The position numbers and the translations under genes are program-made. The notes beneath the pieces were generated by a model. The model was not told the DNA's origin and searched no databases. It was given only the letters and a program-made list of their open reading frames with translations. Source: Shewanella abyssi (GTDB taxonomy: Bacteria; Pseudomonadota; Gammaproteobacteria; Enterobacterales; Shewanellaceae). Taken from it: DNA of 64,000 nt. The stretch covers positions 1 through 64,000 of the forward strand of contig NZ_JAKIKR010000005.1 in assembly GCF_023284025.1 (NCBI RefSeq), read 5' to 3'. Positions 35,052 to 45,292 of this stretch are shown here, one piece after another (position 1 is the first letter of the stretch; every line of letters starts with the position of its first letter).

Positions 35052-37889
35052 TTACAACTGCAAAACCTCAATTGGATAACCAAGTGTTGATAATTCAGAC
35101 TCTATCTTGGCACGGTCACCGACAACAAGGATTAACATATCGTCGATTTTCAACTGGCTTTTAGCCAATGAATTCAACTCATCCAGTGTGACATTATTAG
35201 TGATTTCAGTTTGCTGCTCGTTGTAATTATCATCCAAATTATAACGTTGAATATTACGCATCAAACCCGCTTTTTGGTAAGGTGTTTCGTATTTTAGTGC
35301 TTTAGACTGTGAGATAGAGTTTTGCATAAAGGCAAGCTCATCCTCCGTCATCCCCGTCGCTTGGAATCCATTAATCTCTTTAATAAATTCCACTAACGCT
35401 GCAGTTGTCACATCGCTACGCACGCTGGCTGTTGCCTGATAGAACCCCTGCTCAGGGCCTCCAGAGAAGAAGCTTCTGGCGCCGTACGTATATCCCTTGT
35501 CTTCGCGAAGATTGAGGTTAATACGGCTATTAAATGCGCCGCCCAACGGGTAGTTCATCAAGTATGATTTGAAAAACGTTCCCGTTGCATCGTAAGGCAG
35601 TGCGCGTTTACCAATCTTTATGACTGACTGTGCCGCTTCTGGCTTATCGACAATGTAGATTTTCCCCCCTGAAAACTCAGGAAGTGCTGCCAGTTGAGGA
35701 AATGCTGTTTTAGCCCCAGTCCAACGGTTTAACCCAGAAAGTTTGGACAGCATTTGCGCTTCGTTTAGATTACCGACCGCCACTATTTGTGCATTACCCG
35801 CGGTATATTGACGCTTATAGAAGGCTTTAACATCATCTAAGGTTATTGCGGTTACTGATGCGATTGAACCACCACTACTAACACCAAACGGGCTTTGTTC
35901 GCCATATAACAATGTACCAAACGCTCGCGAAGCCAAATAGTTTGGCTCAGTCAACTGTCGCTGCAAATTCTGTAACACCTGCTGCTTGACGCGGTCGAAA
36001 TCAGTTTGTTTGAAAGCAGGTTCGAACAGTTTCTCTTGGACAATTTTCATTGTCGCATCGAAATTTTCTGTTAACGATGAAACCTTCAATCGACTTTGAT
36101 AGCCACTAGCACCAAAGCTGATACTACTGCCAAGCATCTCTAACGCCTGGGTTAGCTCCTCTGAACTACGCTTGAGGCTTGACTCATTCATCATTGAGGC
36201 TGTTATAGACGCTAGACCAGCTTGCTCAACATCAAGTACACGATGACCACCATTGAGATAGACAACCACTTCAACGGTAGGTGTCTCGTTGGTTTCAGTC
36301 CCTATGACTTCAATACTATTAGCCAATTTACCCTGCCATAGCGTAGGAACCTTCAATTCTGGCGCAGCACCTACTGGTGGCACTATATTGCGATCAAACG
36401 CTGAGCTGATTTGCGGTTTTAGCTGCAGTTCTTGAACAGCTACGGCGGCTATTATTTCTGTTGGTGCGACGAAGTTATCGGCCTTAGCAATCAGCTGTTT
36501 TTGCCCCTGAGGTACAACACTCATCACCACCATAGGCTTATCTTTAATGTATTTATTAAAGACTCGCATAACATCTTCTTTGGTGACATTGGCATAACGC
36601 GCTAAGTCAGACCCTATCATATTAGGGTTGCCAGAAAACGTTTCGTTAAATGCAAGGCTAGAGACTTTGACTTGTACGCTTTGCAAGCCAAAAATGGTTC
36701 CAGCTTCAAAGTTTACTTTCACTTTTTCTAGATCGTCATCGGTTACACCGCGTTGCTCAAACTCGGTTACCGAGTCACGCATGATCTTTTCTAGATCAGC
36801 GAGCGTGCCGCCTTGGGCCGGATTTGCTAATGCGTACATTGAAAACTGACAAGCCAACTCTTGGCATGGATGACTCACACCCGCTTGAACGGCATAGCCG
36901 TCTTTAACTAGGTTTTTATAAAAGATGGAGGTTTTGCCACCGCCTAAGATATTAGACAATAGATCCAACGCTGGCTCATCTTCGTGGCGAGCATAAACCG
37001 TTGGCATGGCCATTTTAATCAAGGGCAGATGCACTCGGTCTTCCATAGACAGATAACGAGTCTCATCCAGAGTCACTAACTCTTTTAGCGGTGCTTTAAC
37101 TTCAGGGCCCGTAGGAATTTCGCCAAAATACTTGTTAACCCAAGCTAACGTCTGGATCTCGTCAAAGTCGCCGCCGATCGTTAATGTGGCGTTATTTGGC
37201 CCATACCAACGCTGGAAAAAGTGCTTCACGTCTTCAACATTGGCACGGTCTAAGTCTTCTGGCCAACCGATAACAGGCCATGAGTAGGGGTGATCTTTAG
37301 GATAAAATGCTTGATCGAAGCGCTCTCCCATTCGACCATAAGGACGGTTATCGATACGTTGTGCACGCTCGTTTTTAACCGTCTCACGTTGCACTTCAAA
37401 TTTTTCTGCTGTTAAGGCAGGTAGGAAAAAGCCCATGCGATCTGATTCTAACCACAGCATTTTTTCTAACTGATTATTGGGGACTGTTTCAAAATAATTG
37501 GTTCTATCGGTATTGGTTGTACCATTAAGGTTACCACCAGCTTCAGTGACCATTTTGAAATGTTGTTCGTCAGCAACATGCTGCGAACCTTGGAACATCA
37601 TGTGCTCAAACAAGTGCGCAAAGCCTGAACGCCCGACGAGTTCGCGCCCTGAACCCACATGATAAGTCACATCAACATGGACTAACGGATCAGAGTGGTC
37701 TTCATGCAAGATAACCGTTAAGCCGTTGGCTAATTGATATTTACGATAGGGAATACCAACATCCTGTCCTGAAAAACTTACCGACTCGAGTAAGGTCACT
37801 CCTGCGGGTAACGTTGTTTCAGCCTGTTGTTGACCGGCACATCCAAATAACGCTGCACTAACTGCAGCGGCTAACATCCATTTTTTCAA
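35052..37889 (-). CDS. M16-family (pitrilysin-like) zinc metallopeptidase, lipoprotein
   Basis: A 945-residue double-length M16 peptidase. Lipobox LFGC at about residue 17 anchors it in an envelope membrane. The N-terminal half has the inverted zinc motif HLFEH (about residues 89-93) and the downstream Glu in ETVKNERAQRIDNRPYG. The C-terminal half is the inactive homologue with the YTYGARSFF segment that shapes the cavity. It would degrade short peptides in the periplasm. A strong AAGGAG site precedes the ATG. Confidence 0.93.
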   Translation of the reverse strand: MKKWMLAAAVSAALFGCAGQQQAETTLPAGVTLLESVSFSGQDVGIPYRKYQLANGLTVILHEDHSDPLVHVDVTYHVGSGRELVGRSGFAHLFEHMMFQGSQHVADEQHFKMVTEAGGNLNGTTNTDRTNYFETVPNNQLEKMLWLESDRMGFFLPALTAEKFEVQRETVKNERAQRIDNRPYGRMGERFDQAFYPKDHPYSWPVIGWPEDLDRANVEDVKHFFQRWYGPNNATLTIGGDFDEIQTLAWVNKYFGEIPTGPEVKAPLKELVTLDETRYLSMEDRVHLPLIKMAMPTVYARHEDEPALDLLSNILGGGKTSIFYKNLVKDGYAVQAGVSHPCQELACQFSMYALANPAQGGTLADLEKIMRDSVTEFEQRGVTDDDLEKVKVNFEAGTIFGLQSVQVKVSSLAFNETFSGNPNMIGSDLARYANVTKEDVMRVFNKYIKDKPMVVMSVVPQGQKQLIAKADNFVAPTEIIAAVAVQELQLKPQISSAFDRNIVPPVGAAPELKVPTLWQGKLANSIEVIGTETNETPTVEVVVYLNGGHRVLDVEQAGLASITASMMNESSLKRSSEELTQALEMLGSSISFGASGYQSRLKVSSLTENFDATMKIVQEKLFEPAFKQTDFDRVKQQVLQNLQRQLTEPNYLASRAFGTLLYGEQSPFGVSSGGSIASVTAITLDDVKAFYKRQYTAGNAQIVAVGNLNEAQMLSKLSGLNRWTGAKTAFPQLAALPEFSGGKIYIVDKPEAAQSVIKIGKRALPYDATGTFFKSYLMNYPLGGAFNSRINLNLREDKGYTYGARSFFSGGPEQGFYQATASVRSDVTTAALVEFIKEINGFQATGMTEDELAFMQNSISQSKALKYETPYQKAGLMRNIQRYNLDDNYNEQQTEITNNVTLDELNSLAKSQLKIDDMLILVVGDRAKIESELSTLGYPIEVLQL

Positions 37890-38368
37890 TTGTTATCTCC
37901 TTCGCCTGAATGCGATATAGTTTTACATCTAATCCGTAAGCTATGCTTGGCACTAGTATTACCTACTCAGCTCGAAACAACCAGTAAGTCATAATCTGTT
38001 AAACACACCAACCATGTAAAAACAATTAACGACTTTTACTAACAAAATAATGCCAACATCTAGTCACAACCGAGCACCTACACTGGCTCTAACTTTGAAT
38101 CTATTATGTTTTTTAGATTTTGCTTAGCCGAATACGGCTATGTTATTCAAACGTTAACTGTTAATATAATTAAAACAAACTTTCATATGACAATAAGTTA
38201 TAACTAAATCGGTTTGTGATGCAAGGCGCTCTATCTATAGAATGTCGATGATTGGGTAACCTTCACAGCATTGAAGTGTTAGTTTCCGAGCAGACTACTG
38301 CAAAAAATAAGTGACACCCTGTCGCTTATTACGAATGAAATAACAATAATATATTTGGAATATTGATA
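37890..38368. other. Divergent intergenic region
   Basis: About 480 AT-rich bases between the divergent M16 peptidase and symporter genes. It must hold both promoters, but I see no clear promoter pair, operator or gene. Confidence 0.5.
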
Positions 38369-39619
38369 ATGTGGCAAGTAATTAAGAACATCCCTTTTTG
38401 GCAGAAGGTATTAGCCGCCTTTATACTTGGTGCCACGGTTGGTGTCATTTTTGGTGAATCGGCGACGGTATTAAAACCTTTAGGCGACCTCTTTATCAGC
38501 GCCATTAAAATGCTGGTCGCACCGCTTATTTTCTGCGCCATCGTTGTGAGCATTACCTCCTTAGGCTCAGAAGCAAACTTGAAGCGATTGAGTTTTAAGA
38601 CGTTAGGCATGTTTATGTTTACCGGCACTATAGCTTCGCTTATCGGCTTAACCGTCGGCTCGCTGATTGATATGGGCGGCTCGATGGAACTTGTTGCCAC
38701 CGAAGTTAACGAGCGTCATGTGCCGGGTTTTGCCCAGGTACTACTAGACATGGTTCCTGTTAACCCATTTGCCTCATTGGCCGAAGGTAAAGTACTGCAG
38801 ATAATTGTATTTGCAGCATTAATTGGCATCGCCATCAATAAGGTAGGCGAAAAAGCAGCCCCGTTAAAAAGAACCATTGAAGCGGGCGCCGAAGTGATGT
38901 TCCAACTGACGCGTATGGTTTTACAACTAACGCCTATTGGCGTCTTTGGCCTAATGGCATGGGTTGTTGGCGAGTACGGTTTATCAATGCTATTGCCTTT
39001 AGGTAAGTTCATTGGTGCTATCTACCTTGCCGCATTAATCCACATTATCTTCGTCTATGGCGGTTTAGTTAAATTTGCCGCAAAACTTAGCCCACTGCAA
39101 TTTTTCCGCAAGGCGATGCCTGCACAGCTTGTTGCATTTACGACAGCATCGAGTTTTGGCACCTTGCCAGCGAGCACCCGCAGCGCGGAGTCAATGGGTG
39201 TATCAAAACGCTATAGCTCTTTTGTACTGCCTTTAGGTGCGACGATGAACATGGATGGTTGTGGTGGAATATACCCCGCAATTGCCGCTATTTTCATCGC
39301 GCAAATTTATGGTATTCCCCTCGATATGACTGATTACATGTTGATTGCCGTTACCGCAACAGTGGCATCCGTTGGCACCGCAGGAGTACCCGGCAGTGCA
39401 ATGGTCATGCTGACTGTGACTTTAGGTGTTGTAGGCCTGCCACTAGAAGGTATTGCATTTATTGCCGCGATTGACCGTATCATCGATATGATCCGTACTG
39501 CGACCAATGTTACCGGTGATATGATGACCGCCGTTGTTATTGGCAAATCTGAAGGCCAGCTGGATCAACAGCAGTTTTATGCTGAAGACAGCGCTAAAAC
39601 CGCTGCCGTTGCTAATTAG
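38369..39619 (+). CDS. Dicarboxylate/amino acid:cation symporter (DAACS family)
   Basis: A 416-residue membrane transporter with eight membrane segments and the family signatures AFTTASSFGTLPASTR (serine-rich hairpin 1), NMDGCGGIYP (sodium-binding segment) and GVPGSAMVMLT (hairpin 2). The likely substrate is glutamate/aspartate or a C4-dicarboxylate, with Na+ or H+. ATG 38369 has GGAA upstream; a TTG two codons earlier is less likely. It is monocistronic with a strong terminator. Unlike the 14682-16904 protein it has no solute-binding domain. Confidence 0.92.
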   Translation: MWQVIKNIPFWQKVLAAFILGATVGVIFGESATVLKPLGDLFISAIKMLVAPLIFCAIVVSITSLGSEANLKRLSFKTLGMFMFTGTIASLIGLTVGSLIDMGGSMELVATEVNERHVPGFAQVLLDMVPVNPFASLAEGKVLQIIVFAALIGIAINKVGEKAAPLKRTIEAGAEVMFQLTRMVLQLTPIGVFGLMAWVVGEYGLSMLLPLGKFIGAIYLAALIHIIFVYGGLVKFAAKLSPLQFFRKAMPAQLVAFTTASSFGTLPASTRSAESMGVSKRYSSFVLPLGATMNMDGCGGIYPAIAAIFIAQIYGIPLDMTDYMLIAVTATVASVGTAGVPGSAMVMLTVTLGVVGLPLEGIAFIAAIDRIIDMIRTATNVTGDMMTAVVIGKSEGQLDQQQFYAEDSAKTAAVAN

Positions 39620-39636
39620 TAAGATTTGCATTAATG

Positions 39637-39660
39637 AAAAGGCCGCAATTGCGGCCTTTT
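39637..39660. terminator. Strong terminator after the symporter
   Basis: AAAAGGCCGCAA/TTGCGGCCTTTT, a near-perfect 12-bp palindrome followed by T on the plus strand, 18 bases after the symporter stop. Confidence 0.9.
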
Positions 39661-39714
39661 TCATTTATACTTTAAAATCATATCGCTAAGTGATTAATAT
39701 CAAGGGTGTTAAGT

Positions 39715-39903
39715 ATGGCTAAGCTGTTTATTTTTCCACTGCTATTGTCTCTCGCATGGGCACTATTTCTTAACTTCAACGGTGTGCCGCTAAAGCAGGG
39801 GAAGAAAGGGTTTATCTATATAATCGGCATTAGTTTAACCATCATTTTGGCTTTAGGTTTTATGCTTTGGCTTACCGCAGGTCAAAATATTCGTAGTTGG
39901 TAA
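39715..39903 (+). CDS. Small two-pass membrane protein (62 aa)
   Basis: A 62-residue protein with two membrane segments (LFIFPLLLSLAWALFLNF and FIYIIGISLTIILALGFMLW) joined by a short basic loop. ATG 39715 has AAGGG about eight bases upstream; a GTG at 39706 is a less likely start. It is typical of small conserved Shewanella membrane proteins. Function unknown. Confidence 0.7.
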   Translation: MAKLFIFPLLLSLAWALFLNFNGVPLKQGKKGFIYIIGISLTIILALGFMLWLTAGQNIRSW

Positions 39904-39961
39904 ATCTGCCAGCAACACAAGTTCATTTATACGCCTGATTCGAAAATCAGGCGCTGTGGTA

Positions 39962-42900
39962 TCAGACTAACGCTTCATCATTTAACGAAATACCCCCAAT
40001 ATCAGTATCACTCCAGATCACCACATCGCCTTCATCACTGGAGAAGATGTAGCCTTGTAGTTCATCAATATCAACGCCCTCAGCCTCATATTTATCACGA
40101 AGCTCAACGTCCATATCTTGGCTACTTAAAGTGTTATCTGATTGGGTCCAATTGCCATCCCCTGTAAGGTCAATATTTTCACTGCCGACCACCAAGAAGT
40201 TATTCTCAAAGGGATCATCGTTATCATTACCGATAATGCCATCACCATCACTTTGCTGATAAATTTGATCCAGTGACAGCAGTAACTGAATATCACTGAC
40301 GCCGTCTTCGACAATAAAGGCTTCCATGTTTTGGATGCCAGCGCCTGTCATATCAATAATTTCGTCATTCACACTAGAGACTTGCAGTACATCAAACCCA
40401 TCGCCACCGTCGTAACTAAAACTATCGCTATTCATGCTGCCGTCGGCATGACTAGCAAAATCATCTTTATCAAAAACAATCGTATCATCACCTGCACCGC
40501 CAAACAGTTGATCTGAGCCACTACCGCCGTCTAATGTATCGCTGCCACTATCACCAAATAAAATATCGTCACCGCTACCACCAGCAAGTACGTCGTCACC
40601 ACTGCCGCCATACAGCTCATCATTTGCGCTACCACCCTCTAGCTTGTCATCACCCTCACCGCCAAAGAGCAGATCGGTACCGCTACCACCACTAAGTTGA
40701 TCATTACCGACATCGCCAAAGAGCTGATCGTTACCGCTACCACCACTGAGTTGATCATTACCGACATCGCCAAAGAGCTGATCGTCACCGCTACCGCCAC
40801 TGAGTTGATCATTACCGACATCGCCAAAGAGCAGATCGTCACCGCTACCACCACTGAGTTGATCATTACCATCATCGCCATGGAGTTGGTCACTACCACC
40901 ACTGCCAACGAGCTTATCATCACCCTCGCCGCCAAACAGTTGGTCATTACCGCCACCGCCAAAGAGCTTATCGTTACCCGCTTCGCCATAGAGCATGTCG
41001 TCGCCAGAGCCACCGCTTAACGTATCGTTGCCGTCACCGCCAAAGAGTTGGTCGTTACCACTGCCGGAGCTGAGCGAATCATTGCCAGCTCCGCCCTCGA
41101 GTAAATCAGACCCCGATCCAGAAGTGAGCCTATCGTTGCCCTCGCCGCCTGAAAGCTGGTTATTACCGTTGCCTGCATTTAGGTTATCGGAGCCGTCACC
41201 ACCACTGAGATTATCATCTCCTCCACCAGCGATGAGCACGTCATCTCCTTCGCCACCAGAAAGAGTATTATTACCCGAACCAGCCTCAAGCCTGTCATTA
41301 CCGTCACCACCCGATAGGTTGTCATGCCCGGAACCTGCAATGATATAATCATCCCCATCGCCGCCAGTCACTGTATTGTCGCCATCACCTGCGCTTATGG
41401 TATCGCTGCCTGCGCCACCAGAGATAGCATCGCTGCCAGCACCTGCAACTATAGTGTCATTACCGTCATCACCACTGATTTGGTTATCGCCATCTCCAGC
41501 ATCAATACTGTCATCACCCGCACCGCCACTGACAATGTTATCACCCGCACCCGCATCAATACTGTCATTACCGTCACCACCAGAAAGGATATCACTGCCA
41601 CTGCCGGTAATAATGGTATCTTCGCCGACGCCAGCTTCGACAGTGTTATTGCCAAGAGTGGACTCTAAATGATCATTGCCTTCGCCACCGATTAAGCTGT
41701 CATTACCACTACCGCCATAGATAACATCATCACCCATGCCACCGTCTAGCGTGTTATCACCTAATTCGCCATGCAGTTCATCAGCGCCTTCACCGCCTAA
41801 CAGGTGGTCGTTTCCAGCTCCGGCAAAGAGCTTGTCCTGTCCTGCGCCACCTTCAATAGTATCGTTACCGTCGCCACCAAGGAGCACATCATCACCTTCA
41901 CCACCCGCAATGGCATCATGTCCGCTGCCGCCATCAACAAAATCACTGCCTACCCCCCCGATGACATTATCATCGCCATCACCAGCAAAAAGTTGGTCAT
42001 CGCTATCACCACCATCTAATGTGTCATCGCCTGCACCACCAAAGAGCAGGTCAGCTCCAGCTCCACCTGATAAGGTATCATTGCCGCCTTCACCGAAGAG
42101 TTGATCGCTACCTTCACCGCCCGCTATATTATCGTTGCCTTCACCGCCAAAAAGCAGATCCTCTCCCTCATCACCCGATAAGGTATCGTTGCCGTCGCCA
42201 CCGAACATGACATCGGCGCCTAAGCCGCCTGATGCAATATCATTACCAGTGCCGCCATCAATGAAGTCATCTCCCTCTTCACCATGTAAAATGTCGTGAC
42301 CATCGCCGCCATAAATGACGTCATCACCGGCTCCCGCATAAACGGTATCGGCGCCAACACCACCGTAGATCTCGTCTTTACCATCACCGGTACTAATTGT
42401 ATTTTCGCCGTCTTCGCCAAAAACTTTATCATCGCCATCACCCGTAGAAATGGTGTCAGTTCCACTTCCGGCAAACACCATGTCATCACCGGAGCCAGTG
42501 TCAACGGTGTCATCACCTGCGCCGGCAAACACCAGGTCGTCACCTTCTGCCGCTAAAATAGTGTCGTTACCACCATCACCATAAAGTTGATCATCGGCAG
42601 TGCCACCAATTAGGGTGTCATTGCCTTCACCCCCGGCAAGCAAACCGGCTTCATTTTCAGCGTATAAAGTATCATTGCCCGCACCGCCATACAGCTCATC
42701 GTAACCTTCACCGCCGACAAGCTCATCATCACCATCACCACCAAATAGTTTGTCGTTACCAGCGCCGCCCATCAGGACATCGCTACCAGCACCAGCATAA
42801 ATAGTGTCATCTCCGGCTTCACCTAAGAGGGTGTCATTGCCTGCATCACCTACCAGAATGTCTGCGCCAACTCCGCCTGACAGTTGATCTGCACCGCCGC

Positions 42901-45250
42901 CGCCAATGAGGGTATCGTCGCCTTCACCACCAGTAATGACATCATCACCTTCACCGCCGTCAAGTAGGTCATTACCGACATCACCAATAAGCGTATCTGC
43001 ACCGCCGCCGCCAATTAGGATATCGTCGCCTTCACCACCGTCTAGATGATCAATGCCTTGACCCCCGTGCAGCAAGTCATTACCTAATCCACCTTCAATG
43101 GTATCGTTACCATCTTGTGCATATACCGTATCGTGACCATCTCCTGCGTTGATGGTGTCATCTCCAACTCCTCCATCAACAATGTCATCACCGGCACCTG
43201 CGATGATGGTGTCGCTGCCCGCACCGCCAATAAGCACGTCATTACCCTCTTCTGCGGTAATAGTGTCATCGCCGCTACCCCCATCAAGGAAGTTATCACC
43301 ACTGCCTGACAACAACTCATCATCTCCTTCGCCGCCACTGAGAGTGTCGTTACCCGCGCCGCCTGCTAACCTGTCCGCACCTGCGCCACCATAGAGGGTG
43401 TCATTGCCAGTGCCACCGGTAACAAGGTCATCACCATCTTCTGCATAGATGATGTCATCGCCTTCGCCACCGGTTATGCTGTCATCACCTGCGCCCGCAT
43501 AAATTTGATCATTACCCGCCCCAGCAATAACCGTGTCATCACCTGCATCGGAGAAGATAACGTCATCACCGCTGCCGCCATCAATGGTGTCTGCGCCAAC
43601 ACCGGCATAAACAAAATCATTGCCGTCACCAGCATCAATGGTATTGGTACCCGAGCCTGAATAGATCTTGTCATCACCACTTCCGCCCGTCAGCGTGTCG
43701 TCACCATCACCGGCATAGAGTGAGTCGTGACCACTACCGCCATCGATGGTATTGTTACCATCACCCCCAAACAGGGCATCATTGCCCTCACCACCATCGA
43801 TAATGTCATCACCGGATTCGGCATAAACTAGATCATCCCCCTCAGCCGCAATAATGGTGTCGCTATCACTGCCGCCATAAATCGTGTCGTTACCACTGCC
43901 ACCATCTAATATATTCGCGCCAGAATAACCAAACAGAACATCATCACCTTCACCGCCAGTCAGTACATCATCACCGTCACCGGCATGGAGCTCATCATTA
44001 CCAGTACCGCCGCTTAACGTATCACTGCCCTCTTCGCCAAAAAGCTTGTCGTCGCCTTCACCACCAACGAGTTGATCATCACCACTGCCAGCAAGCAATA
44101 CATCGGCGCCAGTGCCACCGTCTAGTTGGTCATTTCCTGACCCTGCTATCAGCGTATCCGCACCGTCTCCTCCCGATAAAATGTCATCGCCTTCGTCACC
44201 TTGAAGGGAGTCATTGCCATCCCCGCCACTTAACTCATCAGCGCCTTTGCCGCCTAACAGTGAATCGTGTCCCCCACCGCCAATCAGTGTGTCAGTGCCG
44301 TCATCACCAATGAGCAGATCATCACCTTCTCCACCATCAAGTGTGTCATCACCCAGCTCGCCCATTAAGGTATCGTTGCCAGCACCGCCTTGGAGAGTAT
44401 CACTGTCATCGCCGCCCATAAGAGTATCTTCCCCCTCACCACCAGTGAGTAAGTCATCTCCTTGCCCGCCCATTAACAGGTCATCACCGGCTTCACCGTG
44501 CAGTTCATCATTGTTAATGCCACCATCAAGCTGATCGTTGCCGTCACCACCAAATAGCTGGTCCTCGCCTTGCTGCCCCATCAGGTGATCATCACCAACA
44601 CCACCGTCGAGCACATCATCATAGGTATTGAGTGCCACCAGCTCGACCGAATCAATATTCACTTCAGTGTCGCTTTCAATTCCTGAGGCAACAAATTGCA
44701 GTTCAATTGTGCCTGTGGCATCCAACTGTTCGCTGGTCAGTTCAAAATTTATCTGTATGGTGCCGTCTGCAAGTTGGGTGGCAGTTCCTGATGCGGCAAC
44801 CACCATGTTGCCATTTTCATCGGGGAGCAGAATGTTGATGGTAAGCTCCGCGCCATCTTCTAAAATGGGACTGTTATCTGCAACGGAGACATTTAGAGTA
44901 AAATTATTGCCGCCACTGCCCACATAACCCCCTATATCTATAATCTGGCTTGTAGGCGTATCGACGGTCACAGGTTGAAGTGTATCTCCCGCACTGAAAA
45001 CATCTTGCTCGACGCCCCACGCTGTCGTTTCGGCATTCTCAACAACCGGAGTTTCAGAATGCTCCTCTAGCCCTTGGTCGCCAAGGATAAAGTCCTTGCC
45101 CTCCTGACCTGAAATACTGTCATTGCCCTCGCCACCGACTAAGTAATCATCACCAGCGCGACCATCAATGATGTCATCACCTGTGAGTCCCTCAATATGA
45201 TCATCAAAATCGGTGCCGACCAATACATCATTTTGGTTAGTATCATCCAT
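39962..45250 (-). CDS. Giant RTX calcium-binding repeat protein, type I secretion substrate
   Basis: A 1762-residue acidic protein. Residues about 1-60 and about 215-1590 are almost unbroken GGxGxDxLx nonapeptides, each pair of which binds Ca2+ in a parallel beta-roll. A single non-repeat insert (about 60-215) is a beta-rich region of unknown role. The C-terminal about 170 residues are acidic and non-repetitive and should carry the secretion signal. No protease, lipase or toxin domain is visible. It has no N-terminal signal peptide, as expected for type I secretion, and is the third gene after its own ABC exporter and adaptor. AAGGA precedes ATG 45250. Possible roles are surface coat, adhesion or Ca2+ binding. 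Confidence 0.93.
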   Translation of the reverse strand: MDDTNQNDVLVGTDFDDHIEGLTGDDIIDGRAGDDYLVGGEGNDSISGQEGKDFILGDQGLEEHSETPVVENAETTAWGVEQDVFSAGDTLQPVTVDTPTSQIIDIGGYVGSGGNNFTLNVSVADNSPILEDGAELTINILLPDENGNMVVAASGTATQLADGTIQINFELTSEQLDATGTIELQFVASGIESDTEVNIDSVELVALNTYDDVLDGGVGDDHLMGQQGEDQLFGGDGNDQLDGGINNDELHGEAGDDLLMGGQGDDLLTGGEGEDTLMGGDDSDTLQGGAGNDTLMGELGDDTLDGGEGDDLLIGDDGTDTLIGGGGHDSLLGGKGADELSGGDGNDSLQGDEGDDILSGGDGADTLIAGSGNDQLDGGTGADVLLAGSGDDQLVGGEGDDKLFGEEGSDTLSGGTGNDELHAGDGDDVLTGGEGDDVLFGYSGANILDGGSGNDTIYGGSDSDTIIAAEGDDLVYAESGDDIIDGGEGNDALFGGDGNNTIDGGSGHDSLYAGDGDDTLTGGSGDDKIYSGSGTNTIDAGDGNDFVYAGVGADTIDGGSGDDVIFSDAGDDTVIAGAGNDQIYAGAGDDSITGGEGDDIIYAEDGDDLVTGGTGNDTLYGGAGADRLAGGAGNDTLSGGEGDDELLSGSGDNFLDGGSGDDTITAEEGNDVLIGGAGSDTIIAGAGDDIVDGGVGDDTINAGDGHDTVYAQDGNDTIEGGLGNDLLHGGQGIDHLDGGEGDDILIGGGGADTLIGDVGNDLLDGGEGDDVITGGEGDDTLIGGGGADQLSGGVGADILVGDAGNDTLLGEAGDDTIYAGAGSDVLMGGAGNDKLFGGDGDDELVGGEGYDELYGGAGNDTLYAENEAGLLAGGEGNDTLIGGTADDQLYGDGGNDTILAAEGDDLVFAGAGDDTVDTGSGDDMVFAGSGTDTISTGDGDDKVFGEDGENTISTGDGKDEIYGGVGADTVYAGAGDDVIYGGDGHDILHGEEGDDFIDGGTGNDIASGGLGADVMFGGDGNDTLSGDEGEDLLFGGEGNDNIAGGEGSDQLFGEGGNDTLSGGAGADLLFGGAGDDTLDGGDSDDQLFAGDGDDNVIGGVGSDFVDGGSGHDAIAGGEGDDVLLGGDGNDTIEGGAGQDKLFAGAGNDHLLGGEGADELHGELGDNTLDGGMGDDVIYGGSGNDSLIGGEGNDHLESTLGNNTVEAGVGEDTIITGSGSDILSGGDGNDSIDAGAGDNIVSGGAGDDSIDAGDGDNQISGDDGNDTIVAGAGSDAISGGAGSDTISAGDGDNTVTGGDGDDYIIAGSGHDNLSGGDGNDRLEAGSGNNTLSGGEGDDVLIAGGGDDNLSGGDGSDNLNAGNGNNQLSGGEGNDRLTSGSGSDLLEGGAGNDSLSSGSGNDQLFGGDGNDTLSGGSGDDMLYGEAGNDKLFGGGGNDQLFGGEGDDKLVGSGGSDQLHGDDGNDQLSGGSGDDLLFGDVGNDQLSGGSGDDQLFGDVGNDQLSGGSGNDQLFGDVGNDQLSGGSGTDLLFGGEGDDKLEGGSANDELYGGSGDDVLAGGSGDDILFGDSGSDTLDGGSGSDQLFGGAGDDTIVFDKDDFASHADGSMNSDSFSYDGGDGFDVLQVSSVNDEIIDMTGAGIQNMEAFIVEDGVSDIQLLLSLDQIYQQSDGDGIIGNDNDDPFENNFLVVGSENIDLTGDGNWTQSDNTLSSQDMDVELRDKYEAEGVDIDELQGYIFSSDEGDVVIWSDTDIGGISLNDEALV
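40672..40874 (-). repeat. 54-bp tandem repeat inside the RTX gene
   Basis: Four near-identical 54-bp units start at 40697, 40751, 40805 and 40859, encoding an 18-residue unit like NDQLSGGSGDDQLFGDVG. They differ by only one to three bases each, so they are a recent expansion in a gene whose other repeats have diverged. Confidence 0.9.
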
Positions 45251-45292
45251 GACAGAATTCCTTCTTTAAGTAGGTAGTAGTTTTAAAACCAA

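Noticed and set aside
40672..40874. Regular repeats considered as a CRISPR array
   Set aside because: The units are contiguous 54-bp coding repeats without unique spacers.
40639..41672. Several long plus- and minus-strand frames opposite the RTX gene
   Set aside because: They are out-of-frame readings of the RTX repeats; the repetitive GGxGxD coding sequence keeps other frames open.
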